From: Synergistaceae bacterium
GTDB taxonomy: Bacteria > Synergistota > Synergistia > Synergistales > Aminobacteriaceae
Assembly: GCA_031273365.1 (NCBI GenBank)
Contig: JAISSA010000202.1
Span: 1-5,562 of the forward strand
Length of the DNA: 5,562 nt
Direction of reading: 5' to 3'
Part shown: piece after piece, positions 1 through 5,400 of the stretch
Layout of the letters: each line of letters begins with the position of its first letter
Position numbering within the stretch: the stretch's first letter is position 1
Made by a program: the position numbers and the translations under genes
The notes under the pieces: generated by a model
Databases searched by the model: none
What the model was told of the DNA's origin: nothing
The model's input: only the letters and a program-made list of their open reading frames with translations

Positions 1-2
1 AT

Positions 3-953
3 GCCGGTTCGATTTTGTCGACGCTTTCTTTTGATGCTGCGGAAAAAGGAAACCCGGATATGCGCTTGGATATAGAGGAAGGCGTCGCTTCTCCTGTTTC
101 TTTATACCCTGGAAACGATGTTTCGCAAAAGACATCTGAGAGGCTATCTGAAAGGAAGCCGGAGAAAATCTCCGGGAGGACATCTCCGGCGGGGATTCCC
201 CGGGAGGGAGAGCGGGCTGAGAAGGCGTCTTCCGTCGTCGAGGCGGAAGGGCCTGTTGTTTCGGCCGCCGGGGGGCGAGCCGAAGGGGGCGGTCAGACCG
301 CGAACGGGGAGACTTCCGGCGGAGGCAAAGACTCCCGGGGGCAGGCGGACAGGGGCGATCTGTCCGATAGGGATGCGGGCAGGCCTGCGGTCGCCGGGGC
401 TGACAAAGAAACGGAGAAGCCGGTTGCGAATCGCAGGACGTCGGCTTTCGAGCAATTTTTCGACGACGTGATGACCCGCCGGGGAGAGGCCCGTACGGGC
501 GCGCTGGAGCTCCCGAGCTCGAAGGGAAGCCCTCTGTCGGGGCAGGCGGCCCTTCGTGAGGGGCTGGACAACGTCGTTCGGTTCATTCGCGCGAACGGGG
601 AGCAGAAGGCGGCCCTGATCGTGGATCCTCCCGCACTGGGGCGCGTCAGCGTGGAACTGACCAGCACGGCGACGGGGCTGGACGCCTCCATTAAAGTGAG
701 CAGCGAACAAATCCGACAACTGGTACAGGACCAGATCGTTCAGCTTCGGACGTCTCTGGCGCAGCAGGGGGTGGAGCTGGCTCATTTTTCGGTGGACGTT
801 CAGCAGGAGAACAGCCGCCGACATCAGGACACGGAGCAGCAGAAGAGTCGTACGCGCGGGATCACGGGTAAGGAAGACCCGGACGATGGCCAGGACGGGC
901 AGACGGTTTTCAGAGTGGACCTGACTCAGGGATTGCTCTGGTGGGTGGGTTAG
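3..953 (+). CDS. fliK: Flagellar hook-length control protein FliK, C-terminal part (5' end outside window)
   Basis: FliK is secreted through the flagellar export apparatus, measures hook length and switches export from hook to filament substrates. The frame is open from the first in-frame codon at position 3 with no stop upstream, so the TTG at 15 is probably internal and the gene starts before the window. Counting from that TTG, residues about 1-140 are a low-complexity Gly/Ser/Glu/Arg-rich linker, as expected for the unstructured ruler half of FliK. Residues about 180-265 match the conserved FliK C-terminal (Flg_hook) domain: a segment with DPPALGRVSVEL, then a short strand, then a helix ending in LRTSLAQQGVELAHFSV, the usual pattern of P-x-x-LG-x-V followed by LR-x-x-L-x-x-x-G. 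An acidic, polar tail follows. The next gene is flgD, the usual fliK partner in hook operons. Identification rests on the C-terminal domain and the neighbour. Confidence 0.85.
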   Translation, partial: AGSILSTLSFDAAEKGNPDMRLDIEEGVASPVSLYPGNDVSQKTSERLSERKPEKISGRTSPAGIPREGERAEKASSVVEAEGPVVSAAGGRAEGGGQTANGETSGGGKDSRGQADRGDLSDRDAGRPAVAGADKETEKPVANRRTSAFEQFFDDVMTRRGEARTGALELPSSKGSPLSGQAALREGLDNVVRFIRANGEQKAALIVDPPALGRVSVELTSTATGLDASIKVSSEQIRQLVQDQIVQLRTSLAQQGVELAHFSVDVQQENSRRHQDTEQQKSRTRGITGKEDPDDGQDGQTVFRVDLTQGLLWWVG

Positions 954-958
954 GAGGT
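952..958 (+). promoter_or_regulatory. Ribosome binding site of flgD overlapping the fliK stop codon
   Basis: A near-perfect AGGAGGT lies 8 bases before the flgD ATG at 967. Its first two bases are the last two bases of the fliK TAG stop (951-953). This fixes the flgD start and suggests that the two genes are translationally coupled on one transcript. Confidence 0.85.
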
Positions 959-966
959 AGGTAAAG

Positions 967-1449
967 ATGGCGATAAACAGTGTTAGCGCTACGTCGGCGT
1001 TGTCGGGCGATCAGCTTGCGGCGGCGTCGCGTACCGTATCGAACGAGCTGGGGAAGGACGCGTTTTTGAGGCTTCTGATCGCGGAGCTTTCCAACCAGGA
1101 TCCACTGAACCCCATGGATGATCGCGAATTTATCACCCAGATGGCGCAGTTCAGTACGCTGGAGCAGATGACCAATATGACGACGGCGCTGGAGGGTCTT
1201 TCCAGCATGGAGCAGTATTCGGCCGCCAGCTATGTGGGCAGGCTGGTCGCTTTTTCCTACACAGGCGACGACGGCGTGCCGACGGGGGTGGCGGACGTCG
1301 TCGCGGCGGTGTGGTTCGATCCCAACGAGGGGGTTATCCTCGAGACGCTGAATTATGGAAATATCCCGCTGAGTCAGATCGAGGGCGTAGGGGCCGCGGC
1401 AACCGCCGCGCCGTCCGGAGAGACAGAAGAGGGAGAAGAGACAGCGTAA
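967..1449 (+). CDS. flgD: Flagellar hook assembly (hook cap) protein FlgD
   Basis: FlgD forms the cap at the tip of the growing hook and guides polymerisation of the hook protein FlgE outside the cell. The 160-residue product carries the diagnostic N-terminal FlgD block at residues about 28-68: LGKDAFLRLLIAELSNQDP, then NPMDDREFITQMAQFSTLEQM. Residues about 88-137 (SYVGRLVAFSYTGDDG through GNIPLSQI) fit the reduced beta-rich part seen in short FlgD proteins. The full C-terminal Ig-like region of the enterobacterial protein (about 230 residues) is absent, and the last 20 residues are an Ala/Glu-rich tail. The start is the ATG 8 bases after AGGAGGT, 13 bases after the fliK stop. The gene is followed at once by a terminator-like repeat and then by a convergent gene. 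flgE, often the next hook gene, is therefore not here. Confidence 0.93.
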   Translation: MAINSVSATSALSGDQLAAASRTVSNELGKDAFLRLLIAELSNQDPLNPMDDREFITQMAQFSTLEQMTNMTTALEGLSSMEQYSAASYVGRLVAFSYTGDDGVPTGVADVVAAVWFDPNEGVILETLNYGNIPLSQIEGVGAAATAAPSGETEEGEETA

Positions 1450-1528
1450 AAAATTAACGGGGTCAGGGGACTGAGTCCCCTGCGGGGTGCGGGGCGGCGC
1501 CCCGCGGTTTTTTAAGTTGACGACATTG
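1450..1528 (+). repeat. Diverged copy (A) of a GC-rich repeat element, inverted relative to the copy at 2679-2795
   Basis: About 79 bases directly after the flgD stop align with the reverse complement of the element at 2679-2795. Shared blocks are AAAATTAACGGGGTCAGGGG, then ACTG and TCCCCTGCGGGGTG, then GGGGCGG and GCCCCGC. The right edge (TTAAGTTGACGACATTG) resembles the terminal repeat of the other copy (TTAAGTTGTTGACATTG) at 15 of 17 positions. The left terminal repeat is missing: similarity stops at the flgD stop codon. No flanking duplication is visible. It contains two hairpins, 1466-1480 (GGGGAC/GTCCCC) and 1489-1505. I read it as an older, truncated copy. Confidence 0.75.
1489..1513 (+). 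terminator. Rho-independent terminator of the fliK-flgD transcript
   Basis: A perfect 7-bp stem GCGGGGC (1489-1495) / GCCCCGC (1499-1505) with a GGC loop is followed by GG and six T residues (1508-1513). It lies 40 bases after the flgD stop and inside repeat copy A, so the repeat seems to supply the operon's terminator. Confidence 0.8.
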
Positions 1529-1548
1529 AATATAAATTGATACAAAGG

Positions 1549-1578
1549 GACTCCGAAGCTCTCATTCGGGGTCTTTTT
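1549..1578. terminator. Hairpin between convergent flgD and nikR, probable terminator
   Basis: The arms GACTCCGAA (1549-1557) and TTCGGGGTC (1565-1573) pair over 9 bp, with one G-T pair and a 7-base loop. A run of five T residues follows at 1574-1578, then A and more T, a classical terminator for the plus strand. Read on the minus strand, the same stem lies just after the nikR stop and is followed by the weaker tail CCCTTTGTAT, so it may end both convergent transcripts. The plus-strand signal is clearly the better one. Confidence 0.7.
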
Positions 1579-1582
1579 ATTT

Positions 1583-1993
1583 TTATATCCCCGACGTGAT
1601 GATGGTATCGACGCTTTTGATGCCCTTTATTTTTCCGAGCGCGGAAAGAAAGGCTTTGATGTGCAGGGAGTCGCCTCTCAGCACGATGCACTCCAGGCAC
1701 GTCTCGTGGGTGACATGGACGTGCGTCGCGCAGACGACGACCTCGCCATGAACGTGCTGCACGGCCGTCAGCGCCTTCGATATCGAGGAGGTGTGATGGT
1801 CGTACATCAGGGTTACCGTTCCATAGACCTGTCCGTCCTCCTCCTGCCAGCGTTCCTCCGTGAGGTGACTTCGCATGAGCTGGCGGATCACGTCCGAGCG
1901 GTTTTCCTTCCCGCTTCGCTTCAGGCAATCGTCGAACTCCGCCAGCATGTCCTCCGGAACGGTCACTCCGAAACGGGCGAGTTTTTCCGGCAT
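1583..1993 (-). CDS. nikR: Nickel-responsive transcriptional regulator NikR
   Basis: NikR is a homotetrameric repressor that binds DNA when loaded with Ni(II) and shuts off nickel uptake or other nickel-related genes. The product has 136 residues, the usual family length. Residues about 5-45 (LARFGVTVPEDMLAEFDDCL, then NRSDVIRQLMR) form the ribbon-helix-helix DNA-binding domain. The rest is the ACT-like metal-binding domain. By alignment with E. coli NikR ligands His76, His87, His89 and Cys95, the equivalents here are His80 (VQHVH), His91 and His93 (THVHV) and Cys99 (HETCLE), at a constant offset of four. The nickel site therefore looks intact. The ATG at 1993 is supported by AAGGAGGA 4 bases upstream. 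The preceding gene on the same strand is separated by 134 bases that include a terminator-like hairpin, so nikR probably has its own promoter. No nickel transporter, urease or hydrogenase gene lies in the window, so its targets must be elsewhere. No GTATGA-type E. coli operator was seen. Confidence 0.95.
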   Translation of the reverse strand: MPEKLARFGVTVPEDMLAEFDDCLKRSGKENRSDVIRQLMRSHLTEERWQEEDGQVYGTVTLMYDHHTSSISKALTAVQHVHGEVVVCATHVHVTHETCLECIVLRGDSLHIKAFLSALGKIKGIKSVDTIITSGI

Positions 1994-2009
1994 GGGGTCC
2001 TCCTTCTTC

Positions 2010-2036
2010 TCTCAGATCTCTCAGATCTCGCAGATC
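2010..2036. repeat. Three tandem 9-bp repeats in the nikR leader
   Basis: TCTCAGATC, TCTCAGATC and TCGCAGATC follow one another without spacers, 16 bases upstream of the nikR start codon and just outside its ribosome binding site. Such a short array could be a replication-slippage product, or a site for a regulator acting on the nikR leader. Nothing in the sequence decides between these. Confidence 0.75.
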
Positions 2037-2059
2037 GGCCTTAGCGCAATTGATAAATT

Positions 2060-2094
2060 AAAAGAGGGTGGCGGCGGCCGGTGAGGCACCCTCT
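2060..2094 (-). terminator. Rho-independent terminator after the membrane-protein gene
   Basis: Read on the minus strand, AGAGGGTG (2094-2087) pairs perfectly with CACCCTCT (2070-2063) across a 16-base GC-rich loop. It is followed by TTTAATTT, a moderate U tract. It lies 33 bases after the stop of the membrane-protein gene and before nikR, which argues that the two are separate transcripts. Confidence 0.65.
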
Positions 2095-2127
2095 CGACCT
2101 GAGACAGCAGTCCTGTTAAATCCTGTT

Positions 2128-2544
2128 TCAGCGCGGCCACTTCATGTTGCGTATGCCGTCGAACCAGTTTTTTGGGGGCCCTTCGCTTTGGGACGCATCG
2201 CCGTTCGGCACGTCGTACACGTCTGAGGCGTGACGCGTCGAGTTTTCTGACGGACGGCCGCCCCTGATTTTTTCGTTGCAGAAAAGCCCGCCTCCGCTGA
2301 AAAGCGAGATCAGCAACAGCCAGCCGAGAACGCTCAGAATAAACGCGGGCAGTTTGAAGAGCACGAACCAGGCGACGCAGAACAGCAACCCGCCCACGGA
2401 CAACAGGGCGGGAATGAAAAACACCGTCAGAATGGCCCTGTCCTTCAAATCGCAGCGACGCCATTCGCCCAACAACGACATTACGCCCGCAAACACGGCG
2501 GGCGGCCAGATGTACCTGAAAAGAAAAGTCAATGAATCACGCAA
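2128..2544 (-). CDS. Small membrane protein of unknown function
   Basis: I do not recognise this 138-residue protein. Two clear hydrophobic segments lie at about residues 37-60 (AILTVFFIPALLSVGGLLFC) and 66-88 (PAFILSVLGWLLLISLFSGG). A weaker one sits at about 8-26 (LFRYIWPPAVFAGVMSLL). Basic residues at 29-37 and 92-97 (KIRGGR) flank them. The last 45 residues are polar and end in NWFDGIRNMKWPR. The start is a TTG (2542-2544), chosen because GGAGGG lies 7 bases upstream at 2552-2557; an ATG in between is out of frame and soon meets a stop. It sits upstream of nikR on the same strand, but a hairpin separates them and no metal-ligand cluster is visible, so a nickel role is not supported. Support for a real gene comes from the ribosome binding site, the coherent membrane topology and the terminator after it. 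Confidence 0.7.
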   Translation of the reverse strand: MRDSLTFLFRYIWPPAVFAGVMSLLGEWRRCDLKDRAILTVFFIPALLSVGGLLFCVAWFVLFKLPAFILSVLGWLLLISLFSGGGLFCNEKIRGGRPSENSTRHASDVYDVPNGDASQSEGPPKNWFDGIRNMKWPR

Positions 2545-2556
2545 CGATCATCCCTC

Positions 2557-2585
2557 CATAATATGCTTTTTCATAATATGCTTTT
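2557..2585. repeat. Two tandem 15-bp repeats at the start of the membrane-protein gene
   Basis: CATAATATGCTTTT occurs at 2557-2570 and again at 2572-2585, separated by one T. Each copy contains the odd palindrome CATA-A-TATG. On the minus strand each repeat gives TATTAT, a -10-like hexamer, and the proximal copy abuts the GGAGGG ribosome binding site. No good -35 box at standard spacing was found, so this may be a duplicated promoter element or an operator. The function is inferred only from position. Confidence 0.6.
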
Positions 2586-2678
2586 CAATACGTGTACTGT
2601 CTCCCCCGCTCATTGTACTATAACATCTCCGAGGCCCGCGTTACAGGGAACGCGCCTTTGGAGTTACAATTACGGGAC

Positions 2679-2795
2679 CAATGTCAACAATGTCAACAAC
2701 GTAAGCGAAACTGCGGGGCTCCGCCCCACACCCCGCAGGGGATTTTTCCCAGTCCCCTGACCCCGTTAATTTTCTTCCTTAAGTTGTTGACATTG
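2679..2795. mobile_element. MITE-like non-autonomous element with terminal inverted repeats and 10-bp target duplication
   Basis: The 117-bp element begins CAATGTCAACAA and ends with the exact reverse complement, TTGTTGACATTG, a 12-bp perfect terminal inverted repeat. It is bounded by perfect direct repeats ATTACGGGAC at 2669-2678 and 2796-2805, as left by transposition. A second, inner 17-bp pairing (2689-2705 with 2778-2794) matches at 16 positions, because the left end carries a tandem 9-bp duplication of AATGTCAAC (2680-2697). The interior is GC-rich and can fold: TGCGGGG (2712-2718) pairs with CCCCGCA (2731-2737), GGGGC with GCCCC (2715-2727), and AGGGGA with TCCCCT (2738-2757). It encodes no protein, so any transposase would have to act in trans. 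A diverged copy in the opposite orientation lies at 1450-1528. The mobilising family is not identified. Confidence 0.8.
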
Positions 2796-2891
2796 ATTAC
2801 GGGACAGGAGTGCAGCACAGTGTATCTGTTCGGGCTCCGTTGCGTTCAGGCGGCCGGATTTGTCCGTAAAGTGGCGGACTTTCGTCGAATT

Positions 2892-2921
2892 TTGGCCCAC
2901 AGGGCATTTCTAAGGTAGAAT
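2892..2921 (+). promoter_or_regulatory. Candidate sigma-70-type promoter of the protease gene
   Basis: TTGGCC (2892-2897, four of six matches to TTGACA) and TAGAAT (2916-2921, five of six to TATAAT) are separated by 18 bases. Initiation near 2928 would give a leader of about 38 bases before the ATG at 2966. This is the best match upstream of the gene, but it was judged by eye only. Confidence 0.4.
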
Positions 2922-2965
2922 TAAAAAAACTGACATCCTCAATATCACATGAAGGCGTGATCGAT

Positions 2966-5398
2966 ATGATGGACAAATGGAAACTGTCGCCCGATAAATT
3001 GAGAAAGGTTGGAAATCCCGAAAGCTGGGGGTTCAAAACGACGGAGGAGCTTCATCCCGCCCGGGGGCTTATCGGCCAGGAACGCGCCATCGAGTCCATT
3101 TCCTTCGGGCTCAACGTGCCCGGCAGGGGCTACAATATTTTCGTCACGGGATATCCGGGCAGCGGGCGCACCAGCTACGCGCTCAGGCGTCTGCGGGAAA
3201 GGGCAGGAGAAATTCCCGCCCCGGACGACTGGGTCTACGTGTATAACTTCGACGAGCCGGGCCAGCCCCTGGCGATGAAGCTGGCCGCCGGACACGGCAG
3301 GCAGTTATGCTCGGCCCTGGATGAGCTGATCAACGAACTCAAGGTTACCATCAGCAAAGCCTTCGAGAAGAGTCAGTACGAGGATGCCAAGGCTCAGTAC
3401 GTCAGGGAATTTCAGGAAAAGGCCGGGGCGATCATGGATGAGCTCAAGGCCTGGTCGGCCGAAAAGGGTTTTTCCCTGAAGCGCACGCCTCAGGGATTTG
3501 TCAATATCCCGATGGTGGAGACGAAGGACGAGGAGGGCAAACCCGTCGTCCGCGAAATTCAGCAGGAGGAGTTCGAGGCCCTGAGCGACGAAAAACAGAA
3601 GGAATGGCAGGCGATCTCGGAGGAGGTGTCGCAGAAGACGCTTTTGGCCCTGCGGCAGATTCGGGATATGGAAAAAGAGCTGAAGGAAGCGATAAGCAAG
3701 CTGGAGGCCGAAATCTGCCGGGCGGCGATCGCGCCGTGGCTGGCGGATATCCGCGAAAAATACGTTTCCAACGAGAACCTCGCGAAGTGGTTCGACCGGC
3801 TGGCCGAGGACATTATCGAAAACTTCGGGACCTTCGTCACGTCGGTGAGAGACGAGTCGGCCGACGTCGACTTCAGCCGCTACTCGGCCAACCTCTTCGT
3901 CAGCAACGACCCGAAGGGCGGCGCGCCCGTCATATGGGAGACCAACCCCACGTACTACAACCTGGCGGGGAAGGTCGAGTACGAAAGCCGTCAGGGGTAC
4001 CTCTACACGGATTTCCGGCGCATCGTGGCGGGCGCCATTCACAGGGCCAACGGCGGGTTTCTCGTCCTCGACGCCGAAAAGGTGCTGATGAACTTCATGT
4101 CGTGGGAGGCCATCAAGCGGGTGATGCGCACCGGAGAGGTCGCCATCGAAAACCTGGGCGAGCAGTACGGCGCCATCCCCGTCTCTTCGCTGAGGCCGAC
4201 GCCCATAGCGACGAACCTGAAGGTCGTCATGGTGGGGACGCCCTGGATGTACGAGCTGCTTCAGCACTACGACCCCGAATTCGGGAAAATTTTCAGAATA
4301 CGGGCGAGTTTCGACGTCGACATGCCGCGCAACAGGGCGACGGAAAGACAGATGGCCTCTTTCATCGCGGACGTGATACGCGAGGAGAAGATGCTGCCCT
4401 TCGACGCGGAGGCCGTCTCCGAGGTCGTGGAGTGGACCAGCCGCGCGGCGGACGATCAGGATCTCATGTCGATCGAAACCGGAAAGATTCGGGAGCTGGT
4501 CATGGAATCCCACGCCTGGGCGATGACGAAGGGGAGCGCGACGGTGGACCGGTCCCACGTGCAAAAGGCCATCGACCATAAAAAATACCGCTCCGGCCTG
4601 TATCAGGAGAAGCTGACGCGCGCCTTCGCCACGGGCGTCATCCGCGTGGACACGAAAGGCGAGGCCGTCGGACAGATCAACGGCCTTTCCGTCATCGACC
4701 TGACGGACTACCGCTTCGGGCATCCCAGCCGCATCACGGCCAACGTCTACATGGGACAGGAAGGCGTCGTCAACATCGAGCGCGAGGTGAAGATGACGGG
4801 GCCCATTCACAACAAGGGCCTGATGATCCTTTCGAGCTTTCTCGGCCGAAAATACGCTCAGCACATGCCGCTCACCCTGTCCGCGCGCATCACGTTCGAA
4901 CAGAACTACGGCGGAATCGAGGGAGACAGCGCGTCTTCGACCGAACTTTACTGCCTGCTCTCCGCCCTTTCCGGGCTGCCGCTGAAACAGGGCATCGCCG
5001 TCACGGGCTCGGTCGACCAGTTCGGCAACGTCCAGCCCATCGGCGGGGTCAACGAAAAGATCGAAGGGTTTTACGAGTACTGTAAAATCGGCGGGCTGGC
5101 CGGAGGTCAGGGCGTGATGATCCCGAAGCGGAACGTCAGGCACCTCATGCTGAATCACGAGGTGATAGAGGCCGTGAAGAACGGAAAATTCTCCATCTGG
5201 GCGGTCTCGACGATCGACGAGGGCATAGAGCTCCTGACGGGCGTAAAGGCGGGCAGAGAAAAGAGGGACGGGACGTTTTCCGCGGACTCGGTGCATTGCC
5301 TGGTTCGGTCCAGGCTGAAAAAGCTCATGGAAGACAGCGCAAAGCTGCGGAGGGCTCTGTCGGGGAACGAAAACAAAGACTTCGAAGAGGAGAGCTGA
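2966..5398 (+). CDS. LonB-type ATP-dependent serine protease (AAA+ ATPase fused to Lon protease domain)
   Basis: This is an ATP-driven protease in which the AAA+ part unfolds substrates and a Ser-Lys dyad cleaves them. It has no LAN substrate-binding domain of classical LonA. The N terminus runs into an AAA_32-type ATPase with Walker A GYPGSGRT at residues 62-69; an Arg replaces the usual Lys, a variation I believe occurs in this family. A long charged helical insert spans about 107-290, with coiled-coil-like stretches. Walker B is GGFLVLDAE, with Asp369. The Lon protease domain spans about 555-750. Catalytic Ser655 lies in EGDSAS and Lys698 in GGVNEKIEG; their spacing of 43 equals that of E. 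coli Lon Ser679/Lys722. A basic and acidic tail follows. No clear transmembrane segment is seen, so it is probably cytoplasmic. I chose the ATG at 2966 because GAAGG (2951-2955) lies 10 bases upstream. The in-frame GTG at 2957 is only one base after it and would give 813 instead of 810 residues. The next gene starts two bases after the stop, so they form an operon. Confidence 0.9.
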   Translation: MMDKWKLSPDKLRKVGNPESWGFKTTEELHPARGLIGQERAIESISFGLNVPGRGYNIFVTGYPGSGRTSYALRRLRERAGEIPAPDDWVYVYNFDEPGQPLAMKLAAGHGRQLCSALDELINELKVTISKAFEKSQYEDAKAQYVREFQEKAGAIMDELKAWSAEKGFSLKRTPQGFVNIPMVETKDEEGKPVVREIQQEEFEALSDEKQKEWQAISEEVSQKTLLALRQIRDMEKELKEAISKLEAEICRAAIAPWLADIREKYVSNENLAKWFDRLAEDIIENFGTFVTSVRDESADVDFSRYSANLFVSNDPKGGAPVIWETNPTYYNLAGKVEYESRQGYLYTDFRRIVAGAIHRANGGFLVLDAEKVLMNFMSWEAIKRVMRTGEVAIENLGEQYGAIPVSSLRPTPIATNLKVVMVGTPWMYELLQHYDPEFGKIFRIRASFDVDMPRNRATERQMASFIADVIREEKMLPFDAEAVSEVVEWTSRAADDQDLMSIETGKIRELVMESHAWAMTKGSATVDRSHVQKAIDHKKYRSGLYQEKLTRAFATGVIRVDTKGEAVGQINGLSVIDLTDYRFGHPSRITANVYMGQEGVVNIEREVKMTGPIHNKGLMILSSFLGRKYAQHMPLTLSARITFEQNYGGIEGDSASSTELYCLLSALSGLPLKQGIAVTGSVDQFGNVQPIGGVNEKIEGFYEYCKIGGLAGGQGVMIPKRNVRHLMLNHEVIEAVKNGKFSIWAVSTIDEGIELLTGVKAGREKRDGTFSADSVHCLVRSRLKKLMEDSAKLRRALSGNENKDFEEES

Positions 5399-5400
5399 GC

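Larger units (their letters stand above)
2545..2956. other. 412-base intergenic region between divergent membrane-protein and protease genes
   Basis: No convincing gene lies here; the short open frames are not preceded by ribosome binding sites and cross the repeat element. From left to right it holds the leader and tandem repeat of the membrane-protein gene (2551-2585), about 80 bases with no recognised signal (2586-2668), the MITE-like element with its target duplication (2669-2805), about 85 bases without recognised structure, and a candidate protease promoter and leader (2892-2955). Confidence 0.7.

Noticed and set aside
1..75. ATG at position 1 as a gene start
   Set aside because: That frame reaches a TAG stop after 24 codons, while the fliK frame is open to the window edge.
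144..1545. Minus-strand open frames over fliK and flgD (144-824 and 910-1545)
   Set aside because: Both are antisense to recognised flagellar genes and give basic, low-information translations. The second also runs through the terminator hairpins.
2041..2127. E. coli-type NikR operator (GTATGA-N16-TCATAC) upstream of nikR
   Set aside because: No match or near match was found in the nikR upstream region; autoregulation cannot be claimed from the sequence.
2680..2697. Tandem AATGTCAAC as the start of a CRISPR or iteron array
   Set aside because: There are only two units, without spacers, and they form part of an element end with its inverted partner at the other side.
2787..2792. Outward-facing TTGACA in the right inverted end, a possible hybrid promoter for the protease
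   Set aside because: No -10-like hexamer is found 15-19 bases downstream; the matching TTGACA copies at the left end, facing the other way, also lack one.
2592..2918. Plus-strand open frames in the intergenic region before the protease
   Set aside because: They run through the MITE-like element, lack ribosome binding sites and resemble no protein; they reflect repeat sequence.
3604..4581. Plus-strand open frame of 325 codons in another frame of the protease gene
   Set aside because: The product is Arg/Gly/His-rich with no domain pattern, typical of a frame shadow in GC-rich coding DNA.
3305..5296. Minus-strand open frame of 663 codons inside the protease gene
   Set aside because: It lies wholly antisense to a protein with clear ATPase and protease motifs. 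It shows no recognisable domain, and its length follows from GC-rich codon structure leaving few stops on the opposite strand.
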